This document shows, piece by piece, positions 15,815 through 23,721 of a stretch of 64,000 nt of DNA. Source of the stretch: an uncultured Clostridia bacterium (GTDB lineage Bacteria; Bacillota; Clostridia; Oscillospirales; Oscillospiraceae); NCBI GenBank assembly GCA_946412355.1, contig CAMKGX010000003.1, positions 1-64,000 on the forward strand, written 5' to 3'. A program made the position numbers and the translations under genes. Each line of letters begins with the position of its first letter. Position 1 is the stretch's first letter. A model generated the notes under the pieces. The model was not told the DNA's origin. It did not search any database and saw nothing but the letters and a program-made list of their open reading frames with translations.

Positions 15815-17572
15815 ATGACAGTCTCAGACATCGTTACCCTATTGGGCGGCATAGCCCTTTTCCTATACGGCATGTCCGTCATGGGTGACAATTTGAAGAA
15901 GGTTGCCGGCAGCAAGCTGGAGGTGTTCCTCTACCGGCTGTCCAGCACGCCGATCCGCGGCATTCTGCTGGGCACCGGGGTCACGGCTGTGATCCAGTCC
16001 TCCTCCGCCACGTCCATTATGGTGGTGGGCTTCGTCAACTCCGGCATGATGAAGGTGCGCCAGGCCATCGGCGTGATTATGGGCTCCATTCTGGGCACCA
16101 GTATCACCGGCTGGATTCTGGCCCTGGGCTCCATCAGCGGCGGCAACAGCGGCTGGCTTGACATCCTCTCCACCGCCACGCTGACGGGCATCATCGCCGT
16201 GGTGGGCATTCTGCTGCGGATGATCTCCCACAAGGCGGCCACCCGCCACGTGGGCGCCATCCTCATGGGCTTCGCGGTGCTGATGTACGGCATGTCCATG
16301 ATGTCCGGCGCGGTGGAGCCGCTGCGGGAGAGCCAGGTGTTCGTCAACGTGCTGACCACCTTCTCCAACCCCCTGCTGGGCATCCTGGCCGGCATGCTGT
16401 TCACCGCCGTCATCCAGAGTGCCAGCGCGGCGGTAGGTATCGTCCAGGCGCTGGCCGTTACCGGGGCCATCACCTTTGACGTGGCGCTGCCCGTCATCAT
16501 GGGTATTGCCATCGGCGCCGCGGTGCCGGTGCTGATCAGCGCCCTGGGCGCCAGCACCAACGGCGTGCGCACGGCGCTGGTGTATCTCATTACCGATATT
16601 TTAGGCGTGGTCATGGGCTCGGCGCTGTTCTACGGCGCCAACGCCATTTTCCATTTCAGCTTCATGCAGATGGTGATGACCTCCGTCACCATTGCGGCGC
16701 TGAACACGGCCTTCCGCCTGTTCAGCGTGGTGCTGCTGACGCCCTTTATCCCGCTGATGGAGCGCCTGGTGTGCATCCTGGTGCCGGATAAGCCCGGCAG
16801 CGCCGACGCCCAGGACATGGATCTGCTGGAGGAGCGCTTCCTGCAGCACCCGGCCCTGTCTATTGAGCAGAGCCGCCTGGTGACCAACTCCATGGCCCAG
16901 AAGGCCCGGCGGAATCTGATGGACGCCATCGCCCTGCGCACCAATTACAGCGACAAGGGCTACCAGGCCGTGGTGGACATGGAGGACATGATCGACCGCT
17001 ACGAGGACAAGCTGGGCACCTACCTGATGAAGATTACCAACAAGGCCCTGTCCGTGGAGCAGAGCGAGGACGTGAGCAAATACCTCCACACCATCTCCGA
17101 CTTTGAGCGTATCTCCGACCACGCCGTGAACATCGCCGACCTTGCCCAGGAGCTCCACGAGAAGAACGTGGACTTCTCTCCCACCGCCCGGAAGGAGCTG
17201 GGCGTCATGGAGAGCGCCGTCAGCGAAATCCTCACCCTGGCCATCGACGCCTTCGTCAACAACGACGAGGAGCTGGCCGCCCGGGTGGAGCCGTTGGAGG
17301 AGATCATCGACGGCCTGTGCGACGAACTGAAGCTCCATCACGTGGATCGGCTCCAGGCGGGTCTGTGCACCCTGTCCCAGGGCTTCGTGTTCAACGATTT
17401 GCTGACCAACTATGAGCGTGTGGCCGACCACTGCTCCAACATCGCCGTGGCCCTCATCGAGCTGGACCGCGACACCTTTGACACCCACGAGTACCTCAAC
17501 TCCGTGCGGGATATGAAGTCCGCCTCCTTTGCCCGGTACTACGACGAGTACAAGACCAAATACGCGGTTTGA
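15815..17572 (+). CDS. Na/Pi cotransporter family protein with PhoU-like domain
   Basis: A 585-residue protein. Residues about 1-310 hold two inverted Na/Pi-cotransporter repeats, each with the QSSSATS-type loop: VIQSSSATSIMVVGFVNSG and VIQSASAAVGIVQALAV. Residues about 340-560 form a helical PhoU-like domain (DMEDMIDRYEDKLGTYLMKI, DFERISDHAVNIADLA, NYERVADHCSNIAVALIE). It would import phosphate with sodium, with PhoU modulating activity. The ATG at 15815 has GGGAGGG about 10 nt upstream; in-frame ATGs at 15794 and 15797 are less well placed. A PAP2 phosphatase follows after 25 bp. Confidence 0.92.
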   Translation: MTVSDIVTLLGGIALFLYGMSVMGDNLKKVAGSKLEVFLYRLSSTPIRGILLGTGVTAVIQSSSATSIMVVGFVNSGMMKVRQAIGVIMGSILGTSITGWILALGSISGGNSGWLDILSTATLTGIIAVVGILLRMISHKAATRHVGAILMGFAVLMYGMSMMSGAVEPLRESQVFVNVLTTFSNPLLGILAGMLFTAVIQSASAAVGIVQALAVTGAITFDVALPVIMGIAIGAAVPVLISALGASTNGVRTALVYLITDILGVVMGSALFYGANAIFHFSFMQMVMTSVTIAALNTAFRLFSVVLLTPFIPLMERLVCILVPDKPGSADAQDMDLLEERFLQHPALSIEQSRLVTNSMAQKARRNLMDAIALRTNYSDKGYQAVVDMEDMIDRYEDKLGTYLMKITNKALSVEQSEDVSKYLHTISDFERISDHAVNIADLAQELHEKNVDFSPTARKELGVMESAVSEILTLAIDAFVNNDEELAARVEPLEEIIDGLCDELKLHHVDRLQAGLCTLSQGFVFNDLLTNYERVADHCSNIAVALIELDRDTFDTHEYLNSVRDMKSASFARYYDEYKTKYAV

Positions 17573-17597
17573 TTCTGAAAAAAGAGAGGCATCCGTT

Positions 17598-18518
17598 ATG
17601 GCATTTCTCACCTTTTTGGAGGGGCTGCGTCTGCCGCCCCTGACGGCGTTCTTCTCCGTGATCACCTACCTGGGCGACGAAACCTGCTTCATGGCCCTGG
17701 CTATGCTGCTGTTCTGGTGCTTCAATAAGCGGCAGGGGTATTACCTGTTCGCCGTGGGCTTTGCCGGCATTGCGGCAAGCCAGATGATGAAGCTGTATTT
17801 CCGCGTTCCCCGGCCCTGGGTGCTGGACCCCGGTTTTACCATCGTGGAGTCGGCCCGGGCGGGGGCCGGCGGCTACTCCTTTCCCTCCGGCCACACCCAG
17901 AACATCGTAGGCACCCTGGGGGTCATCGCCGTGTCCAACCGGCAGAAATGGGTGCGCTGGCTGTGCCTGGCGGGGGTGATTCTGGTGCCCTTCTCCCGGA
18001 TGTACCTGGGGGTCCACACGCCGTTGGACGTAGCCGTGGGCTTCGCTCTGTCGGCAGTGCTGGTGGCAGCGCTGTGGTTCGTGTTCCGTGACGACGCCCA
18101 CTTCGCCCGCGGCGCGGTGTGGGTGCTGCTGGGCCTGCTGGCCCTGTCGCTGGTGTATCTGCTGTTCGTGCTGCGCTATCCCTTCCCCGCCGACATCGAC
18201 CCGGAGAACTACGCCGAGGGCGTGAAAAACGCCTGGGTGATGCTGGGCGTGATGCTGGGCCTGCTGGTGAGCCGCTTCGTGGACGAGAAAAAGCTCCGCT
18301 TCGACGTGGCGGCGCCCCTCCTGGGCCAGACGTGTAAGCTGGTGCTGGGCCTGGCGCTGCTGGTGGCCATCCGCGTGGTGCTGAAAGCGCCCCTGCTGGC
18401 CCTGTTCCACGGCAGCGTGGCGGCGGACGCCGTGCGCTATTGCTGCATGGTCATCTTTGCCGGCTGCGTCTGGCCGCTGACCTTCCCCCTTTGGCAGAAG
18501 GTGGGGGCCAAAAAGTAA
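17598..18518 (+). CDS. PAP2-family membrane phosphatase
   Basis: A 306-residue protein with six or more membrane segments and the three PAP2 signatures: KLYFRVPRPWV (KX6RP), YSFPSGHTQN (PSGH) and SRMYLGVHTPLDV (SRX5HX3D). These phosphatases act on lipid phosphates such as phosphatidic acid or undecaprenyl pyrophosphate. An extended hydrophobic C-terminal part (residues about 170-300) goes beyond the core. The ATG at 17598 was chosen for GAGAGG 8-9 nt upstream. It is probably cotranscribed with the Na/Pi transporter, which would reclaim released phosphate (inference). Confidence 0.92.
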   Translation: MAFLTFLEGLRLPPLTAFFSVITYLGDETCFMALAMLLFWCFNKRQGYYLFAVGFAGIAASQMMKLYFRVPRPWVLDPGFTIVESARAGAGGYSFPSGHTQNIVGTLGVIAVSNRQKWVRWLCLAGVILVPFSRMYLGVHTPLDVAVGFALSAVLVAALWFVFRDDAHFARGAVWVLLGLLALSLVYLLFVLRYPFPADIDPENYAEGVKNAWVMLGVMLGLLVSRFVDEKKLRFDVAAPLLGQTCKLVLGLALLVAIRVVLKAPLLALFHGSVAADAVRYCCMVIFAGCVWPLTFPLWQKVGAKK

Positions 18519-18533
18519 AACCGAATACAAAAT

Positions 18534-18563
18534 AATCCCTCCGGACAGTGGTCCGGAGGGATT
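18534..18563. terminator. Bidirectional terminator between PAP2 and PspC genes
   Basis: AATCCCTCCGGAC-AGTG-GTCCGGAGGGATT, followed by TTTT on the plus strand and by TATTTTG on the minus strand. It serves both convergent genes. Confidence 0.9.
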
Positions 18564-18576
18564 TTTGCCAGATTTG

Positions 18577-18783
18577 TCAGCCGTTGTAGCCTGTATAGTC
18601 GGGGCTCTCGGGCATCACCAGAGCGGCGATGATATACAGCAGCAGCCCGGTGCCGGCAAAGGCCACGCAGGCGGCCCAGATCAGCCGCACGATGGTGGGG
18701 TCGATGTTGAAATACTCCGCGATGCCGCCGCACACGCCGGCGATCTTGCGGTTGGTGGCGCTCTTGGTCAGTTTCTTTTCCAT
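18577..18783 (-). CDS. PspC-domain membrane protein
   Basis: A 68-residue protein made of a single PspC domain: KIAGVCGGIAEYFNIDPTIVRLIW followed by one or two membrane segments (VAFAGTGLLLYIIAALVMP). Such short PspC proteins are common in Firmicutes and are linked to membrane stress by analogy with the phage-shock system; no pspA is nearby. The ATG at 18783 was preferred to a GTG two codons earlier because GGAGG lies 8 nt before the ATG. Confidence 0.9.
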   Translation of the reverse strand: MEKKLTKSATNRKIAGVCGGIAEYFNIDPTIVRLIWAACVAFAGTGLLLYIIAALVMPESPDYTGYNG

Positions 18784-18828
18784 AGTCACGTCCTCCTTAG
18801 CGTTGCTGTTGGGGCTTTCTTTGACTGT

Positions 18829-18856
18829 ATTGTAGCCCCTGTGGCGGGAAAGTCAA
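18829..18856 (-). promoter_or_regulatory. Promoter of the PspC gene
   Basis: On the minus strand, TTGACT (18856-18851) and TACAAT (18834-18829) are 16 bp apart. Confidence 0.75.
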
Positions 18857-18901
18857 GCCCCGGGGCGAAAAGTTTACAGTCCTGTCACGATTGCCGCCCA
18901 T

Positions 18902-18930
18902 TTGACAGCCGCAGCCATAGTGATTATAAT
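18902..18930 (+). promoter_or_regulatory. Consensus promoter of the CPBP protease gene
   Basis: TTGACA (18902-18907) and TATAAT (18925-18930) with a 17-bp spacer, identical to the sigma-A consensus. It is divergent from the PspC promoter. Confidence 0.92.
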
Positions 18931-18975
18931 GATACGGCAAATCGGATTCCCCCCGGGGGGAGAAAGGATAGGAAA

Positions 18976-19848
18976 ATGGATAATATGAACGTGGTCATGC
19001 CGGAGGCGCCCAAGCATAAAAAGCGCCACTTCGTGGTGTGGGTGCTGCTGATTGCTCTGGCGCTGATGTTCGTGGGCAGCCTCATCGGTGAAATCCTGGT
19101 GGCCGTGCTGCTGCGGCTGGTGCCCATGTCCGACGGCATGGTGTTCTCCGCCAGCAACTACCTGACCTTCATCGGCATCGACGCCCTGGTGCTGCTGTAC
19201 TGCGCCCTGGCGGAGAAAGATATGTTCCGCAGCTTCGGCGCAGCCCGGCGGGGCGGCGGAAAGGGCAACACCGCCAAAGGCCTCCTCTGGGGCCTGCTGG
19301 TGGGCTTCGGCACCAACGCGGTGTGCATCCTGGTGGCCTGGCTGGCGGGGAACGTGGACTTCTCCGTGGGCCGTTTTCAGCCCCTGTACCTGCTGGTGTC
19401 CTTTGTCATGGTAGCCATCCAGTCCGGCGCCGAGGAGCTGCTGACCCGGGGCTATATGTTCGGCGTGCTGTCCAAGCGGTATAACGTGTGGGTGGCCCTG
19501 GCCTGCAACGCCCTGCTGTTCGGCGCGCTGCACCTGCTGAACACAGGCGTCACGGTGCTGTCCATTGTCAACATCGTGTTGTACGGCGTGCTGCTGAGCC
19601 TGGTGATGATCTACCACGGCAGCCTGTGGTTCTGTATCGCCATGCACACCGCCTGGAACTTTACCCAGAACTACCTCTTCGGCCTGCCCAACTCCGGCCT
19701 GGTGGCCCAGCAGTCCTTCCTGCATCTGGAGGCCGCCCGGGGCGACGTGCTGTACAGCGCCCTGTTCGGCGTGGAGGGCGGCGCCGTCTGCACCGTGGTC
19801 ATCGGCCTGTGCTGCGTGGCAGCCGTCCTGCTGGGGCGGAAAAAGTAA
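18976..19848 (+). CDS. CPBP-family intramembrane metalloprotease
   Basis: A 290-residue protein with about eight membrane segments. It has the CPBP (Abi/CAAX-protease-like) motifs in order: EELLTRGYMFGVL (EExxxR), LFGALHLLN (FxxxH) and MHTAWNFTQN (HxxxN), which form the metal site. Bacterial members are linked to prenyl-protein processing or bacteriocin self-immunity; no bacteriocin gene is nearby. Start ATG at 18976 follows AGAAAGGATAGG. Its strong promoter suggests constitutive expression. Confidence 0.92.
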   Translation: MDNMNVVMPEAPKHKKRHFVVWVLLIALALMFVGSLIGEILVAVLLRLVPMSDGMVFSASNYLTFIGIDALVLLYCALAEKDMFRSFGAARRGGGKGNTAKGLLWGLLVGFGTNAVCILVAWLAGNVDFSVGRFQPLYLLVSFVMVAIQSGAEELLTRGYMFGVLSKRYNVWVALACNALLFGALHLLNTGVTVLSIVNIVLYGVLLSLVMIYHGSLWFCIAMHTAWNFTQNYLFGLPNSGLVAQQSFLHLEAARGDVLYSALFGVEGGAVCTVVIGLCCVAAVLLGRKK

Positions 19849-19860
19849 CCCAATAAAAAC

Positions 19861-19895
19861 AACCTCCCGTGTCCGATAAAGGATACGGGAGGTTT
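19861..19895. terminator. Bidirectional terminator between CPBP and alarmone synthetase genes
   Basis: AACCTCCCGT.TCC-N6-GGA.ACGGGAGGTT, followed by TTT on the plus strand and by TTTTTAT on the minus strand. Confidence 0.88.
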
Positions 19896-19916
19896 TATAC
19901 TCTGCTCTTGTTGTTC

Positions 19917-20633
19917 TTAATCCGCCTTTTTTTCGCCCGTTTTTCGCTTTTCGGAATACTCCGGCCCGGCGCCCTGGTAGATGTTCTGCATCTCCCGGTC
20001 TATCTCGGAGATGGCGTCGGAGCACAGCCGCAGCCGGTAGGCGTCGTCCTTGCTGAATTTCCGCGGGGACTTGTAGCGCAGCTCATGCTCCAGGCTGGCC
20101 CACATGTCCATGGCGATGGTCCGCAGCTGGATCTCCACCGGCAGCTTCAGCGTGCCCTCGGAGATGACGATGGGCACCTCCACCACCAGGTGCAGGCTGC
20201 GATAGCCCGTGTCCTTGGGGGTTTTGATGTAGTCCGTCTCCCGCAGCACCTTGAAGCTCTCGCTGCGGGTCAGCAGGCTGCGGAGATAGTAGATGTCGTC
20301 CAGATAGTTGCAGATGACCCGGATGCCCGCCACGTCGTGGATGTGGGCGTAAATGTTGTCGATGGTCACCTCATAGCCCCGCCGCCGCAGCTTATCGATG
20401 ATGCTGTCCAGCGTCTTGATGCGGTACTCAATGTGGTGGATAGGGGAGTGGTCGTACAGGCTGGCGAACTCCTCGTCCAGGATCTCCACCTGGGTCATAG
20501 CCACCTTCAATGCGCTGCGGTACAGGTGGTTGACCCGCACCATGCCCTTGGCCAGCTCCTTCTGCTGGGCCGTCAGGTTTTTGGCCATGGGGATCTCCTC
20601 AAATTGGATGCTGCCCCGTTTTTCTACCATCAT
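19917..20633 (-). CDS. Small alarmone synthetase (RelP/RelQ type GTP pyrophosphokinase)
   Basis: A 238-residue single-domain (p)ppGpp synthetase without the hydrolase, TGS or ACT domains of long RelA/SpoT. It has the family blocks IEYRIKTLDSIIDKL, IHDVAGIRVICNYLDDIY, DYIKTPKDTGYRSLHLVVEVP and VEIQLRTIAMDMWASLEHEL, containing the synthetase's conserved Asp, Arg, Tyr and Glu. It transfers pyrophosphate from ATP to GTP or GDP. The ATG at 20633 follows AAGGAGG at 7 nt. The C-terminus is charged (SEKRKTGEKKAD). RelP and RelQ cannot be separated on sequence inspection alone. Confidence 0.93.
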   Translation of the reverse strand: MMVEKRGSIQFEEIPMAKNLTAQQKELAKGMVRVNHLYRSALKVAMTQVEILDEEFASLYDHSPIHHIEYRIKTLDSIIDKLRRRGYEVTIDNIYAHIHDVAGIRVICNYLDDIYYLRSLLTRSESFKVLRETDYIKTPKDTGYRSLHLVVEVPIVISEGTLKLPVEIQLRTIAMDMWASLEHELRYKSPRKFSKDDAYRLRLCSDAISEIDREMQNIYQGAGPEYSEKRKTGEKKAD

Positions 20634-20758
20634 ACGCGAAGCCTCCTTGCCCCTCTCTCCCTAACGATTCAATTATACTATGCTCCGGCACGGAAATGCA
20701 AGGATAGAATACTTTGGCGGCGAAAAGGAATTTTCTCTAAAAAATGGGCGATAAATGC

Positions 20759-20786
20759 TTGACAAGCGGCGTCGATTTGGTATAAT
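20759..20786 (+). promoter_or_regulatory. Promoter of the tRNA-Ser gene
   Basis: TTGACA (20759-20764) and TATAAT (20781-20786), both consensus, with a 16-bp spacer. It lies about 30 bp before the tRNA. Confidence 0.92.
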
Positions 20787-20818
20787 AACATCTGCTGTTG
20801 CGCAGCAAAATCGAATAT

Positions 20819-20910
20819 GCAGTGGTATCGAAGTGGTCATAACGAGCACGACTGGAAATCGTGTTGCCGTCAAAAGCGGCACGAGGGTTCAAATCCCTCC
20901 CACTGCGCCA
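20819..20910 (+). tRNA. tRNA-Ser (anticodon GGA)
   Basis: A 92-nt class II tRNA. The acceptor stem GCAGTGG pairs with CCACTGC, then G and an encoded CCA. The anticodon arm is CACGA-CTGGAAA-TCGTG, giving GGA for Ser codon UCC. A long variable arm TGCCG/CGGCA is typical of Ser. The T arm is GAGGG-TTCAAAT-CCCTC. Confidence 0.96.
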
Positions 20911-20911
20911 G

Positions 20912-20941
20912 AAAAAACCTCGTCGAAAGACGAGGTTTTTT
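20912..20941 (+). terminator. Terminator of tRNA-Ser
   Basis: CCTCGTC-GAAA-GACGAGG with six A before and six T after. It begins 2 bp after the tRNA CCA end, and the hairpin array starts 2 bp after its T run. Confidence 0.93.
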
Positions 20942-20943
20942 CA

Positions 20944-21112
20944 GTTATATTCGCCTTCGGCGAGTGATATTGCTTCGCAGTGCTATTCGGCTTACAACCA
21001 GTGATATTGCGCTTCGCGCAGTTTTGAGGCGAATATAATATCACTGCGCCCCAGGCGCAATATAACTGTCCCGAAGGGACAATATAACTGCCGCCAAAGG
21101 CGGCAATCGCAC
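20944..21112. repeat. Variable-hairpin array 1 with inverted 7-bp linkers (solo copy)
   Basis: Linkers on the left are GTTATAT (20944), GTGATAT (20964), GTGCTAT (20980) and GTGATAT (21001). On the right they are the reverse complements ATATCAC (21038) and ATATAAC (21060, 21082), ending ATCGCAC (21106). Each linker is followed by a short perfect hairpin with a 3-nt loop and a different stem: TCGCC, TGC, TGCGC, TGCGCC, TGTCCC, TGCCGCC. One left unit (20987-21000) has lost its pairing. Left loops read TTC; right loops read CCA, GAA and AAA. There is no four-helix gene beside this copy. Long frames across it are artefacts. Confidence 0.8.
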
Positions 21113-21177
21113 TTGAAATTTCGTGAGTACGAATCCACTTGGCAAAAACGCCAATCCATCTTTTTCGTACCCTATTT
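21113..21177. other. Structured non-coding segment following array 1
   Basis: GTACGAA (21127) and TTCGTAC (21164) can pair around an inner stem TTGGC-N6-GCCAA, giving a hairpin with two internal loops. It directly follows array 1 and is followed by a terminator at 21180. It may be the end part of the same element or a small RNA. No credible reading frame is present. Confidence 0.4.
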
Positions 21178-21179
21178 CC

Positions 21180-21222
21180 AAAAAACACCGGAAGCAAGCG
21201 GCCTTCCGGTGTTTTTCTTTTT
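21180..21222. terminator. Bidirectional terminator after array 1
   Basis: AACACCGGAAG-N7-CTTCCGGTGTT (approximate loop), with A runs before and TTTCTTTTTC after. No plus-strand gene lies between it and the tRNA-Ser terminator, so it suggests that the array region itself is transcribed, or it is a leftover of a lost gene. Confidence 0.75.
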
Positions 21223-21321
21223 CTGCCAGAAATGGAAGAAAATGGGCTTGTACTAATAAATGTTCTACTATAAATCCCCGAGAAGGCTCCCCATAACGCT
21301 GCTCCCGCCCCAAAATAGCGA

Positions 21322-21350
21322 TTGCCATACCAATAGAATAATGGTAGAAT
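21322..21350 (+). promoter_or_regulatory. Probable promoter of the amylosucrase gene
   Basis: TTGCCA (21322-21327) and TAGAAT (21345-21350), 17-bp spacer. Transcription would start near 21357, so the next hairpin lies in the leader. Confidence 0.65.
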
Positions 21351-21372
21351 GATACCTGTGAATCCGATTGCT

Positions 21373-21409
21373 GCCAATCCCCCTGGTGCGTCCCATCAGG
21401 GGGATTGGC
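21373..21409 (+). promoter_or_regulatory. Leader hairpin / operator of the amylosucrase gene
   Basis: A perfect 13-bp inverted repeat, GCCAATCCCCCTG-N11-CAGGGGGATTGGC, ending 10 bp before the ribosome binding site GGAGGAGGAG. It could be an mRNA control hairpin or a repressor operator; no U tract follows. Confidence 0.6.
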
Positions 21410-21435
21410 GGCAAAGGGATGGAGGAGGAGAGAAA

Positions 21436-23283
21436 ATGGCGAAAGAGACCACTTTTGACAGGCGTCTGGCCCGCCACCGCGCCGAACTGCGGCAGGTGTA
21501 CGACGGGCTCTATCACGATGCCGCCGCCTACGACTATTTCGAGGCCATGCTCCGCCGTATGTGGCAAGAGCGCAGCGCCGCGCTGAAGCGGTTGGACGCC
21601 AGGCGGGAGAAGGACCCGGACTGGTATCGGGGCCGTGATCTGCTGGGCATGCTGATGTACACACAGGCCTTTGCCGGCACGCTGCAGGGCGTCCGGGAGA
21701 AGCTGGACTACCTGCAGGAGGCGGGCGTCAACTACCTCCACCTGATGCCTCTGTTGGAGAGCCCCGCCGGCCGCAGCGACGGCGGCTATGCCGTGGCGGA
21801 CTTTCGCAAGGTGCAGCCCCAGCTGGGCACCATGGAGGATTTGGCCGCCCTGGCGGAGGATTGCCACCGCCGGGGCATGGCGGTGTGCCTGGACTTCGTG
21901 ATGAATCACACCAGTGAGGATCACGAATGGGCCCGCCGGGCCAAAGCAGGGGAGAGGGAGTACCAAAACCGCTACTTCTTCTATGACGACTGGTACATTC
22001 CCCGGCAGTTCGAGCAGACGGTGCCCCAGGTGTTCCCCACCACCGCCCCCGGCAACTTCTCCTGGTGTGCCGAGGCGGGCAAGGTGGTGATGACCACCTT
22101 CTACCCCTACCAGTGGGACCTGAACTATGGCAACCCTGTGGTGCTCAACGACATGACGGAGAACATGCTCTACCTCTGCAACCAGGGCGTGGACGTCATC
22201 CGCCTGGACGCGGTGCCCTATATCTGGAAGGAGCTGGGCACCAGCTGTCGCAACCTGCCCCAGGTACACGACCTGGTGCGCCTGATGCGCATGGTGTGCG
22301 AGATCGTCTGCCCCGGCGCGCTGCTGCTGGGGGAGGTGGTGATGGAGCCCAGTAAGGTGGCCCCCTATTTCGGCACCCCGGAGCGCCCCGAGTGCCACCT
22401 GCTGTACAACGTCACCACCATGGCCACCACCTGGCACACCGTGGCCACCCACGACGTCCGCCTGCTGCGCCACCAGCTTGCCCAGGTGTTCGCCCTGCCG
22501 AAAGAGTACGGCTTCCTCAACTATCTCCGCTGCCACGACGACATCGGCTGGGGCCTGGATTACGATTTCCTCCACCAGTTCGGTGTGGCGGAGGTGGGCC
22601 ATAAAAAGTTCTTAAACGATTACTTTACCGGCAAATGGCCCGGCAGTCCCGCCCGGGGCGAGCTGTATAACGACGACCCCCGCCTGGGCGACGCCCGCCT
22701 GTGCGGCACCACCGCCTCCCTCTGCGGCGTGGAGGCGGCCCGGTACGAACGGGACGAAGAGAAGCTGGCCTGGGCCTTGCGGCTGGATTTGATGCTCCAC
22801 GCCTTCGTGTTCACGTTAAGCGGCATCCCCGTGCTGTACAGCGGCGACGAGGTGGCCCGGGAGAACGACTATACCTACCATGACGACCCCTTGAAGGCGG
22901 CGGACAGCCGCTATCTCCACCGGGGCGATATGCAGTGGGACGCGGCGGAGCACCGCGGCGACCCCACCACCCCCGAGGGGCAGCTGTTCCAAGGTCTGCG
23001 GCAGCTGGAGACCATCCGCGCCGCCCACCGCGTCTTTGACGGCGGCGCCGACGTGTGGCTTGTCAATACCTTTGACGACGGCGTCCTGACCATCGGCCGC
23101 TATTATAAGGGCGAGAAGCTGGTGGCCCTGTTCAACTTCACGGAGCAGGAAAAGTACGTGGCCGTAGACGAGCTGGGCGACTACCACGACCTGTGTACCG
23201 GCGCCCACGCGGATAAAAATTGGCTCACCCTCCCCTCCGGCGGCTTCCAATGGCTCCTCTGCGACTTCGGCGAAACGGAATAA
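21436..23283 (+). CDS. Amylosucrase-like GH13 glucosyltransferase
   Basis: A 615-residue GH13 enzyme of the amylosucrase group. Characteristic blocks are NYLHLMPLLESPAGRSDGGY, LDFVMNHTSEDHEWA and VPQVFPTTAPGNFSW. Catalytic residues appear intact: nucleophile Asp258 (VIRLDAVPY), acid/base Glu300 (LLLGEVV) and Asp368 (RCHDDIGW). Amylosucrases use sucrose to extend alpha-1,4-glucan and release fructose; relatives hydrolyse or phosphorolyse sucrose. There is no signal peptide, so it acts inside the cell. The ATG at 21436 follows GGAGGAGGAG. It stands alone, with no sucrose transporter or fructokinase alongside. The exact product cannot be fixed from sequence alone. Confidence 0.87.
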   Translation: MAKETTFDRRLARHRAELRQVYDGLYHDAAAYDYFEAMLRRMWQERSAALKRLDARREKDPDWYRGRDLLGMLMYTQAFAGTLQGVREKLDYLQEAGVNYLHLMPLLESPAGRSDGGYAVADFRKVQPQLGTMEDLAALAEDCHRRGMAVCLDFVMNHTSEDHEWARRAKAGEREYQNRYFFYDDWYIPRQFEQTVPQVFPTTAPGNFSWCAEAGKVVMTTFYPYQWDLNYGNPVVLNDMTENMLYLCNQGVDVIRLDAVPYIWKELGTSCRNLPQVHDLVRLMRMVCEIVCPGALLLGEVVMEPSKVAPYFGTPERPECHLLYNVTTMATTWHTVATHDVRLLRHQLAQVFALPKEYGFLNYLRCHDDIGWGLDYDFLHQFGVAEVGHKKFLNDYFTGKWPGSPARGELYNDDPRLGDARLCGTTASLCGVEAARYERDEEKLAWALRLDLMLHAFVFTLSGIPVLYSGDEVARENDYTYHDDPLKAADSRYLHRGDMQWDAAEHRGDPTTPEGQLFQGLRQLETIRAAHRVFDGGADVWLVNTFDDGVLTIGRYYKGEKLVALFNFTEQEKYVAVDELGDYHDLCTGAHADKNWLTLPSGGFQWLLCDFGETE

Positions 23284-23302
23284 AATACACGAGAATAAAA
23301 GG

Positions 23303-23329
23303 AAAAGCAGCCCCCAAAGGGCTGCTTTT
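23303..23329. terminator. Bidirectional terminator between amylosucrase and four-helix-bundle genes
   Basis: AAAAGCAGCCC-N5-GGGCTGCTTTT. It has T runs on both strands and lies between convergent genes. Confidence 0.9.
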
Positions 23330-23336
23330 CTGCGTG

Positions 23337-23696
23337 TCAGTCATCGTTATCGTTTTGCTTCGCCGTGCGGCAAGAGGCCACCAGCATCACCCGTAGGGTA
23401 GCGCACTGCGTCTGCAGGGGCTGATAGGCGGCGTCGTCCAGGTAGCCCGTCCGGTGCAGCAGCTCCAGCCAGTAGCCGGTTTCACTGGCTTCCTTCAGCG
23501 CAATTTCCAGTTTGGAGATGAAGTCCCTTTTCCCCTGGGCGTACTTGGCTTCATAAATGTTGGCCCCAATGGAAGTGCCAGACCGCCCGATTTGATTGGC
23601 AATCACTGTTTCGTGTTTCGCTTTTAGCTCCTTGACAAGAGCAATGATTTGCACGGAGAAGGACATGGAGAGGTCGGCCAACTTGTTTTCACCCAT
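23337..23696 (-). CDS. Four-helix-bundle protein (TIGR02436, S23/Avd-like)
   Basis: A 119-residue helical protein of the family found in 23S rRNA intervening sequences (S23) and related to Avd, the accessory of diversity-generating retroelements. Family landmarks are ANQIGRSGTSIGANIYEA, FISKLEIALKEASETGYWL and LLHRTGYLD. Avd proteins form basic pentameric barrels that bind reverse transcriptase and RNA. No reverse transcriptase, variable gene or template repeat is in the window. The ATG at 23696 follows AAGGGGGCAG; the frame is open further upstream into the array. The gene lies 25 bp downstream, in its own direction, of hairpin array 2, and farther downstream of tRNA-Leu. Confidence 0.9.
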   Translation of the reverse strand: MGENKLADLSMSFSVQIIALVKELKAKHETVIANQIGRSGTSIGANIYEAKYAQGKRDFISKLEIALKEASETGYWLELLHRTGYLDDAAYQPLQTQCATLRVMLVASCRTAKQNDNDD

Positions 23697-23721
23697 AGGT
23701 CTGCCCCCTTCAAAGGAAAAA

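Noticed and set aside
20889-21377. Minus-strand open frame of 162 codons across array 1 and the following segment
   Set aside because: It is assembled from the hairpins and linkers (repeats such as YIVPSG, ITGC), overlaps the tRNA-Ser gene and terminators, and has no start signal.
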